Made by a program: the position numbers and the translations under genes
The notes under the pieces: generated by a model
Database searches by the model: none
The model's input: only the letters and a program-made list of their open reading frames with translations
Told to the model about the DNA's origin: nothing
DNA from: Saccoglossus kowalevskii
Taxonomy: Eukaryota > Hemichordata > Enteropneusta > Harrimaniidae
Assembly (NCBI RefSeq): GCF_000003605.2
Contig: NW_003132878.1
Location: 80,715-96,124, forward strand
DNA: 15,410 bases
Reading direction: 5' to 3'
Part shown: positions 8,477-15,410 of the stretch, one piece after another
How positions within the stretch are numbered: position 1 is the stretch's first letter
Layout: each line of letters begins with the position of its first letter

Positions 8477-8850
8477 ATGGGTACTACTCTCGTAAATCAT
8501 GCGTAGAAAACGAAGGAAGCAGGTTGGTATAGCAGTAAAACAACTTCTTTTAAAAGTCCGTACCGTAAAATGTTGCATATTAACTCATTAACTTCCGCTG
8601 CGTTCGCTGACAACATCAATGAATCCCGGGAAAATTGTTTCTGGTCACATGAAATGTATATTTTTAATGTTGTAATCAAACAGACTGGTAAACTTTCGAT
8701 TCACGCTAGTCTTCTTAACACACTCACACAAATGGGAAGAACTCGAAAGGTGGATATATAGAGGGCGCCATGCTAATCACCTGTATTGATATTCTCAACT
8801 GAGAGCTAATGCGGTGTTATTACATTTCTGGGATGAGCAATTATAAATAA
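8477..8850 (+). pseudogene. Decayed ~123-codon reading frame, copy B; family unknown
   Basis: The ATG at 8477 aligns with the ATG at 218 of copy A. The frame is broken by TAG at 8504-8506 (TGG in A) and a 2-nt insertion near 8757-8760, after which it continues to TAA 8848-8850, exactly where copy A also stops. The longest clean part runs from 8507 to the TAG at 8759-8761 and includes FKSPYRKMLHIN, FADNINES and ENCFWSHEMYIF. Eight bases (near 8585) are present here but absent in A. Net indel arithmetic makes both copies 372 nt in the inferred ancestor. Conserved blocks differ mostly at synonymous sites, so an ancestor was probably protein-coding. I see no diagnostic motif, signal peptide or membrane segment. 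Confidence 0.5.
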
Positions 8851-8882
8851 ATTAGTACAATATTGCTACTAGATTTTGAGGC

Positions 8883-9080
8883 TTGAAAATATATATGTCA
8901 GACTTGTCTATGATAAATAATCTGTGTGATGGTATGGTATATATCATATGCTACCACCTGTTATTAAGTGATAGTAAACAATATATCGTACAACAAGAGA
9001 TTAAATTACTATGCAATATGTCAGCTTTATCAGACCGTGAGCAAATTTCAATCCCTGACCCCGAACAGTTAACATCTTAG
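8883..9080 (+). pseudogene. Second coding-like block, copy B
   Basis: Open for 65 codons from a TTG, with a first ATG at 8895, ending at TAG 9078-9080. It contains YMSDLSMINN, LSDSKQYIVQ and SALSDREQISIPDPEQ. A TGA precedes it where copy A reads CGA (ATRFRG), so the block was once open further upstream. In copy A the matching 3' end carries a 1-nt deletion in the PDP region (ctgacccgaa against ctgaccccgaa). It may be the C-terminal part of the same lost protein as 8477-8850. No family is recognised. Confidence 0.35.
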
Positions 9081-9475
9081 CAATGACTGTACACATTTGT
9101 AATATACCATAAACAATCAGACACTCAGCAATAGTCAACAAAATGCTTTATTATTTTTCTAAAACATACACACGGAATTAGCGACTACATCGAAACTATT
9201 TTTTATTTCGTGTATTTGACCAAATCATTTTGATCATAGCGATGCCAGGTACTATCACTGGAATGTGACTGACAATAGTTCTTTTGCTATAAACATAACA
9301 TAAACACTATTTTGAAAAATTCATTTATCAAATATTACATAATAATATTCAGAATGACACACAAAATTACAGACACTTTACAGAACATACGTCTCTCAAA
9401 TAATAGTCTAACCATATTTGAAAACATAACGTTTTGGACTGCAGTTATGCAAATGATCTAATATGCGTGTGATTT

Positions 9476-9614
9476 AAAAGATTAATACAATTATCTTGTA
9501 ACTGACATAATTACAACAAGATAAACCAGATTATACAACAAAGCCAAACATTATAAAATTCTCACTTGTGTGGCACGAACACGTGATCCTACAACAGGTC
9601 ATGAACCCGGAACC
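9476..9614. repeat. Highly conserved core of the A/B repeat, copy B
   Basis: Partner of 1205-1343, with 10 mismatches and no gaps in 139 bp. CACGTG lies at 9580-9585. It is flanked by sequence that aligns to copy A only with gaps. Confidence 0.6.
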
Positions 9615-10375
9615 AAGACAGAAAATGCATGTACTGTTGCATAGCGTGCCTTGGTTCATGGTTTTCGTGAGTTTTGCACTTATTTCAACATGTAAGTGGT
9701 AATATTACAATCTATAACATACACTGCTATTAGTAAAAAAACTAAGACTTGATTCAAAACCCATTCCTTTAATTCACTTTCCAAGTTAATCGACCGACTC
9801 TGTGGGAGTGTACTACCGTTTTATATTTCTGCAATCTCTCTCATTCATGTATACGACCCACTGACTTAGAGAGGTCAACACATAAACGTGGATAAATGCA
9901 TTTCTTGCTTGTTTAAATAAAATATCCTAATAGTTCAGATTCTTCACTGCTGTACACTTTAGTTTGTAAAAGTCTACATACATGCAAAACTAAACCAAGT
10001 AATATGATAATGAAGTGCCACCTTCTCCTTTACATATGTTTATTTAGCGACTATTTACTCATATCCCACTCAAGTGTGGCATTACCCGACTGTTCTTAAG
10101 ATGCCATTTTATAACGTGAACTATCTGCATATGTTACATTTCGTCGTGGGAATTTAAATATTGCAGATTTATATCGTAATACACCATCTTAAATAAATCC
10201 ATAATTATTATTATTTGATAAAAAAATATTGCATGTCGATAAGGTTGGGCGTACCCTGCAAAATTTAGATTTGATACATCGGCGCACAATCTAAAGGAGG
10301 GATTGTTTATATTATACGGCCCGCTAATCTTGTTAATTTATGAAATGTTATCTTTTAGCGCATTCCGCAGTTAAT

Positions 10376-12128
10376 GTTTCTCAATTTCATAAATATTATG
10401 GTAGTAAACAGGTTAAAATTGTTCGAGTTTATTGTTTATGAATATAGTACAAACAAACATGATAGTCGGTGAGAAATTGGAGGGTTCAAAACAGAAACAT
10501 TTTCCAAATTTAAGTAATGCATTCTTTGCTTTCAGTATGTGTACGCTTTTATTACTGTAAATTATTATGTTAATATTGTGTGGAAACAAACATATTATTT
10601 AACTATGAAATAAATTAAACAATATTATTAATACAAAACAAACTTGTACACTATATGTGTATAATTTTATTCCTAAATACATTGTTTTTTGGCATCGGAT
10701 TTGTAATTGTCACTCATAATACTTGTTCTACTAGTGTTTTTTTTTTCAATTTTGCAATAACTGAACTACTTTTGGGGTGCAAAATATTTCAACACGTAGG
10801 AAAAGTTGTACTCCAGATATGATTAAATCAAGGAGGTGTTAATATAGGATTCTGATTAAATATCAATTAATGTTCATTATGTTGCCGCTGCAACAAAATG
10901 TATTGTATGTACAGGAGTAAAAAATTAAATCGCCAGGAATTATTCACAGTTCCAAAATTACGAAATGTTAGTACGCAGGAAACATGTCAAACATGTACAT
11001 ATATAATTTATCACTTATAATTTAATTACACTTGGAATTCAAATGTTCAACACAATTTCACGTTTCAGTGTCAAATTAAATGATTTAAGTCATCAAATGT
11101 AATTTGTAATTTATAATGATCCTGTAGTATACTGTACTTTCAATTATGTATCTAGTTGTTATTATCTAAATTTACTAACAAGCTGAAACTGCTAATGTAC
11201 GGCACTGCCCCAACGATATCTGAACAAACAATGATTCTCACCCTAACAAAATTGTGGATTCGTAAAAAAAAACAAAAAAAAACAGGTAATGTATTGTTTC
11301 AATACCTATTTGCCCACTTCTGTGAATGAAACATCGATTTGTGTGGCACTTTAGACTTGTAGTGGAGTATCCATTTAAAAAATAGATTAACTTTAAGTTA
11401 CCGGTCTTATAGTACAAACAAACACCATTCATCTATAATATTTTATGATTGAAATCGCGTGAAAAAGATTGCTCAATACGATATTATGTTCCCAAATGCA
11501 AAACGAGTGAATGATGTTGATGAGATTTGAAGACGAGTCGCGCTTGCAGTCTTCACGCTACGAATCGTCCTATGAATTGCCCAATACAACATGAGTGTCC
11601 ATGCTCGATTTAAATTGTAATACCACACTCTCTATTATTATGAATTACCGTTAGTGATCGACAATATGTCCACTGAGTATGTCGTTTTCAATTAAAGACT
11701 TGCCACATCACAGCACGAATTATTATATTAAACAAAATCACATTGATACAATTGATAGCAAAAATGTATCTATTTTGTATTGTCATGTACGATCTGACCA
11801 TTTAGTTCATAGAGTAGTCAAGTGACTGCACTACTATAATTTAAAGCGCCTGTGAAACTCCCACCCACACATTTCCCATTTTTTATTTGTGTTCAACAGA
11901 ACTAAACAGTTATTGATTGTGTTGTTTAAAATGACTACCGAATAAAGTTGAGATATTTCTCGAGCTGTAATTACGCTCACCAATCCTGAGACAGTCGATT
12001 GTTTCCGGCTTTCCGACTCAAGCCGAAGTGAAAGAGCGCCACCAAACGCCAAAATATGAGAGCAAGACATAATCTTGCGCTATACTTTTAAATACTTTGC
12101 AAACGATCCCAAGGTGTGATATCCGTAG
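10376..12128. other. Gene-free AT-rich stretch
   Basis: I see no supportable gene. It contains an A-rich tract near 11264-11283 and a small 6-bp hairpin (CGGCTT/AAGCCG) near 12004-12023. Minus-strand open frames of 64 and 78 codons (11238-11432 and 11834-12070) have no recognisable features and are within chance expectation for this length of sequence. Confidence 0.5.
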
Positions 12129-12350
12129 ACGAAAACCGTAAAATCAATAAGAAAAAGTTGGGATAGAAATATTGCAGATTCTTACGCCGAACATATTTCC
12201 TCATTTATAAAAGAACAGCTTGAGTTTAAAGACAAGTACCGAAAAATTAAACCTGGCCACAATGCCCTGGCACAGTGCTAACACTTTAAAACAAAATTCC
12301 AGACCAGTCCATGTTCACCGCGCCAGCTTTCAGAGAAAGAGAAACGTCGG
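12129..12350 (+). pseudogene. Possible decayed exon with splice-site-like ends
   Basis: From 12129 to a TAA at 12279-12281 there are 50 open codons of lysine/glutamate-rich, protein-like sequence (for example AEHISSFIKEQLEFKDKY). After that single stop the same frame stays open through SPRQLSEKEKRR. An acceptor-like TATTGCAG ends at 12177 and a consensus donor GTAAGT begins at 12351, which would define a 173-nt exon (12178-12350). The internal stop means it is not intact as read. I do not recognise the protein. It could be a remnant of a host gene or a mobile-element exon, or a coincidence of composition and splice-like motifs. Confidence 0.25.
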
Positions 12351-12356
12351 GTAAGT

Positions 12357-13992
12357 GTTTCAAATGTTTTGGGAATGTGAATAACGTTTTGTAGAAGCCA
12401 CGTAGTTTATATTATGTAAGAGCTTCCAATGACGTCAAACGCGAAAACCGATGCGTCGACCAAACAGGGAATTACACAGCACTCACACCAGCTACGCCAT
12501 AAGGGATATATTTCGTATCTAACTCAATCCTAGACAATAAACTGTATAATACGTGTTCGTTATGGTTCACTATTCCTCGAGAAGCAAGTACATAAGTGGC
12601 AATTTAGTCAAAGAAGAGAAAATTGAAATGTGTATTATATATATTATCGGCAATGCAAGGAGGAGCCTTGTTTTAAAATACATGAAAATAACATTATCGT
12701 AGATGTAGTTTGAAATCCATTTTTTCACCTTAAATATGTTGTACGTGATAACATAAAAATTAATAACATTGATGTACCAATAAATGATTTTGAGACGGAA
12801 AATAGCAGGCATTTCACAGGCACTTAAATGCGTGACAAATTGCGAGTACTCAATATTACACATCACGTAACACTCTTTACACCATTTAGCGTTATGGCGT
12901 TCAACAAACAACAATCAAACGCTTATTGTTTGCTTGTGTTATCTATACCAAAGTGAAATTGCGAATAGAGAAATTCAGAGAGATGCGAATGCATTCGATA
13001 AGGGTCGGATTTTGCACATCAGGAAAGTGTGATGGAATTTCTGTCAACGTACCATATGTTTTGTTTTAAAGTATCTATATACATGTAACCTGATGTATAG
13101 TATAAGTCCCCTAACAGTGTCGATCACATTTGGTCACACTGGGAGTGATCCGGGGGAATAAATGTCCCATAAATATTTGCTATAATTAATCAAATCAAGA
13201 AGAGATTGGTTTCTAGTTGTCATGGATTCTAGGGGTGAGCAAACAATATGTATACAAGGTGCATCGGTATGCTAGTAAATCAATTACACATAGATTATAT
13301 CGATGCATCGCGTTATTTTGACGTGAGTGTCGATATATTTCTAGTATTATTAAGTTTCTTTAATTGAAAAGGCGCACCATTTTTTGGATTTCATTTTTAC
13401 CACTTTTTGAAAACTCACTGATAATTCCCACGATTCATTTTTATTGTTATTTTATTGTCACATTTTTGGTTTTTGTACACTACCTGCAACAGAGTCGTCA
13501 ATAACCCTGTACTTCAAATATCAAACTAACGCCACGATTAAGCGAAGCTGAAGCGGGATGGTGCGATGTATGCTTGTTATTCAACTCTGCCACAAAACAG
13601 CGTTCTGAGGAATTTTAAATATTTTTTTCGTTTGCACTACAAAATATTAAATTTTGTACAGCAAAACGTTGCTTTTAGAATTGTTGTAATCCGAAAACGC
13701 CACTAGTTGCCTATAGTGTTCCTCTAGTCCATTTTCATTTATTTATTATTTTCTATTCACAAACGTTTTCGAGTAATGGCCGGTAAAGTCGCGTTTTTAA
13801 AAAAAAGGTCAATAATCATAATGACAATTTGGGGAATGTTTTCTGAAAAGACAAAAATAATAAGAAAAGTGTGGATCTCACATAATTTTTGGACGGATTA
13901 CAATTTAATCAAGCATAAAATCATGTACATTCTATTAGTGTGTTTATGATTCCATCGGAGAGGGCGCAGTGATTGTGTTTATCGCCATGAAC
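12357..13992. other. Mostly featureless stretch
   Basis: A 114-codon minus-strand open frame (12570-12914, TTG start) has no recognisable motif. In DNA this AT-rich one such frame per window is close to chance, so I do not call it a gene. A 6-bp hairpin CAGTGT/ACACTG lies near 13116-13142. The hAT-like fragment at 13230-13340 is listed separately. Confidence 0.45.
13230..13340. repeat. Possible hAT-type MITE end fragment
   Basis: TAGGGGTGAGCAAA at 13230-13243 resembles hAT-family terminal inverted repeats (TAGGGGTGGGCAA-like). It is followed by ATCGAT-rich sequence, including a perfect 10-bp palindrome CGATGCATCG at 13301-13310, typical of some arthropod MITEs. I could not find a matching inverted end or an 8-bp target duplication, so it is at best a fragment. 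Confidence 0.2.
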
Positions 13993-14047
13993 GTGGGATA
14001 ACTCAAAGAGGTAGAAAGTGCAGTCTCCAGCAGACTGCACGCCCACT
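13993..14047 (+). other. Structured hairpin with tRNA-like 5' half
   Basis: GTGCAGTCT (14018-14026) and AGACTGCAC (14032-14040) form a perfect 9-bp stem with a 5-nt loop. An outer GTGGG/CCCAC pairing (about 13993-13997 with 14043-14047) can enclose it. The sequence between, GATAACTCAAAGAGGTAGA, resembles a tRNA D-arm and A box. There is no proper anticodon loop with U33, and no convincing T-arm or B box. It is not a functional tRNA as read; it might be a SINE-head relic. Confidence 0.25.
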
Positions 14048-14601
14048 CACTATAATTACACATCACACGTTACACGATAGGTATATGGTTAGATTGCATG
14101 ATGTAGCCATTGGGACAGTTCGACCAACCATTTATTTACTCATTTGCGCAAACGCCATTCCAAAAAGCATTACTAAAGTAATAACCATAACATAACTAAG
14201 AACAAACATGTATAATGCAACGACACTGTAAAAAATGACGGACAAATAAAAAAAAATCATATCCCTTTTTGGCACACAGACCGCCCAGAAAACGGATAAA
14301 AAACCGCTTTGGGGATAAATACAGCTGGAAACCTGTACTCGTCGCCTTGTTTTGTGCGCCAGAGGGTGGTTGTCTGGTTTCATCCAGACCAAAATACTTG
14401 TGAACTACAATACTTGAAAATGTTTAAAGAAAACTGAACTGTGGCTAGTGCAGCATGGTATGAATTACTATTGAAGACTTCTGCCTTATATACCTACAAA
14501 TCACGTGCCTGACATAAAGCTTATGATTGGATGTTGACACCATGTGAAGACAATACTGGCGAACCGCGGGAAACATTATTTCTGTCATGTACTTTAATTG
14601 A

Positions 14602-14787
14602 TTATTTCATCCAGTTGTTGTGTTTGTAATAGTATCTAGTTCCGACCTTCATTGTGCTCAACGTTTACAAAAACGTCATAATTTGGGTATAAGAAATAAC
14701 CGTCAATATAAAGTAGTAGGTTTAGCGAATTGGAATCAACAGCGAATAATGTTACTGGAAATGTTGGAGATGTGTTTGCCAGCATAG
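14602..14787 (+). pseudogene. Coding-like open stretch 1 of right-end cluster
   Basis: Sixty-one codons are open from after a TGA at 14599-14601 to TAG 14785-14787. The central part is basic and protein-like (RLQKRHNLGIRNNRQYK, VVGLANWNQQRI). It overlaps the next open stretch by about 75 nt in another frame. An AG at 14638-14639 after a T-rich run could be a splice acceptor. No family is recognised. Confidence 0.25.
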
Positions 14788-15014
14788 TGGAAAATGTAAC
14801 TGAAATTTTTCACATTGATGACCTGGTGCTACCAATTACACATCATAAGCATAACAGAAATTACATTTTGCCATTTTTAAAATATCTGAAACAGATACAA
14901 AGGAGTAAGCATTGGAGTACTGCCAGGAAAGACTACTTTTTTATCGCAGAACAAATTTTGCAGTGGTTATTATTCATACCATATGTGGATTTGAGATACA
15001 TTATTTTTGAATAA
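14712..15014 (+). pseudogene. Coding-like open stretch 2 of right-end cluster
   Basis: One hundred open codons from after a TAA at 14709-14711 to TAA 15012-15014. No ATG stands at its beginning; a TTG at 14730 is the earliest near-cognate codon. It contains FASIVENVTEIFHIDDLVLP and LKQIQRSKHWSTARKDYFF, and ends in a hydrophobic stretch. It is followed, with a 1-nt shift, by another open stretch (14995-15120). This pattern suits a frameshifted relic of a longer protein or an exon. I do not recognise it. Confidence 0.3.
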
Positions 15015-15120
15015 TTATGATAAATCTGTTTCATCAGATTCTCGAAACAAACTGCCAGGTAAACAAATATATGACAGTGGTTTCGAACAACGATTTAACT
15101 ACGAGTCACAAAAGCAATAA
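14995..15120 (+). pseudogene. Coding-like open stretch 3 of right-end cluster
   Basis: Forty-one codons, polar and protein-like (NNYDKSVSSDSRNKLPGK, IYDSGFEQRFNYESQKQ), end at TAA 15118-15120. It lies one base out of frame from the end of stretch 2 and looks like its continuation after a frameshift. Confidence 0.25.
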
Positions 15121-15410
15121 TGGTATCGATTTTAGTGAGACATTTACTTTGTTTAGTAATGCCTAATGTGTGGTGACCAGCAGATATATTTTTCCCTATA
15201 ACATTTTTTCTTTGTATTATTGATTTATTGTTGTCCAACGTAAACCACAAACGACAATGGTTAGGGTATGGCGGGTATACAGCAATTGAAAATTTAGACT
15301 GTTTAAACGGTTGAATATCTAATTTGAATTCAATTGAAGCATTTGCTTTCTGGGATTGCCAGTATCCCTTTACATCTCTTCGTTGAATGCCTGACATATT
15401 TACCTGTCCA
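15095..15410 (-). pseudogene. Minus-strand open frame running off the window; unidentified
   Basis: Open from the right edge of the window (15410) to a stop at 15095-15097, about 104 codons; an ATG lies at 15395-15397 but the frame stays open upstream of it (GQVN). The first half is protein-like (GIQRRDVKGYWQSQ, AVYPPYPNHCRLWFTLDNN); the last ~40 codons look less so. It meets plus-strand stretch 3 tail to tail with a 26-nt overlap. I cannot assign a family and do not see a complete gene. Confidence 0.3.

Larger units (their letters stand above)
8315..10375 (+). repeat. Diverged ~2-kb direct repeat, copy B
   Basis: Collinear with 37-2015. It has extra sequence relative to A near 10085-10160 and 10230-10310. 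It carries the better-preserved version of the second coding-like block (8883-9080) and the conserved 139-bp core (9476-9614). After about 10375 the two copies are no longer reliably alignable by eye. Confidence 0.8.

Noticed and set aside
11395-11408. 14-bp match AAGTTACCGGTCTT shared with about 8036-8049
   Set aside because: No extension on either side, so it is not evidence of a third repeat copy.
12508-12535. Short match to 1776-1805 (17 of 18 bases in the core)
   Set aside because: Flanks do not align; a match of this size is plausible by chance in a 15-kb AT-rich window.
14114-14125. AGTTCGACC as a tRNA B box for the A-box-like sequence near 13998
   Set aside because: The spacing of about 105 bp is too long for an ordinary tRNA and no T-stem pairing is present.
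14132-14392. 86-codon minus-strand frame with hydrophobic C-terminal part
   Set aside because: More than one frame is open across the GC-richer part, the hydrophobic part arises from A/T-rich sequence, and no family feature is visible.

Overview
The window looks like AT-rich, gene-poor eukaryotic nuclear DNA, most likely from an invertebrate animal. By eye it is about two-thirds A+T, CpG does not look strongly depleted, no bacterial-style gene packing is present, and it carries a Penelope-like retroelement. I cannot name the species. No complete host gene is evident; the window is made of mobile-element and duplication debris.

The clearest feature is a compact, apparently young Penelope-like element (PLE) at 4408-5624. 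It is bounded by a perfect 13-bp target-site duplication (4395-4407 and 5625-5637). It has two nearly identical arms in inverted orientation (4407-4694 and 5294-5579; 3 substitutions plus a 2-nt length difference). It keeps one intact reading frame (4714-5385) for a GIY-YIG endonuclease of the Neptune type. The reverse transcriptase is absent, so the copy is 5'-truncated. Each arm holds a hammerhead-ribozyme-like motif with a non-consensus core.

The second structure is a diverged, roughly 2-kb direct repeat: copy A about 37-2015 and copy B about 8315-10375. Both copies start with the same decayed reading frame (218-589 and 8477-8850), where most differences in the best blocks are synonymous. 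A second coding-like block follows (516-737 and 8883-9080), and then a noncoding stretch containing an unusually conserved 139-bp block (1205-1343 and 9476-9614). A smaller related repeat lies just upstream of copy B (about 7350-7570 against 7985-8335) and also carries coding-like remnants.

The remainder is mostly featureless AT-rich sequence. Exceptions are two competing GC-rich hairpins at 3965-4001, a possible decayed exon at 12129-12350, a hairpin with a tRNA-like 5' half at 13993-14047, and a cluster of broken open frames at 14602-15410 in which plus- and minus-strand frames meet tail to tail. I could not assign a family to the relics in copies A/B or at the right end.
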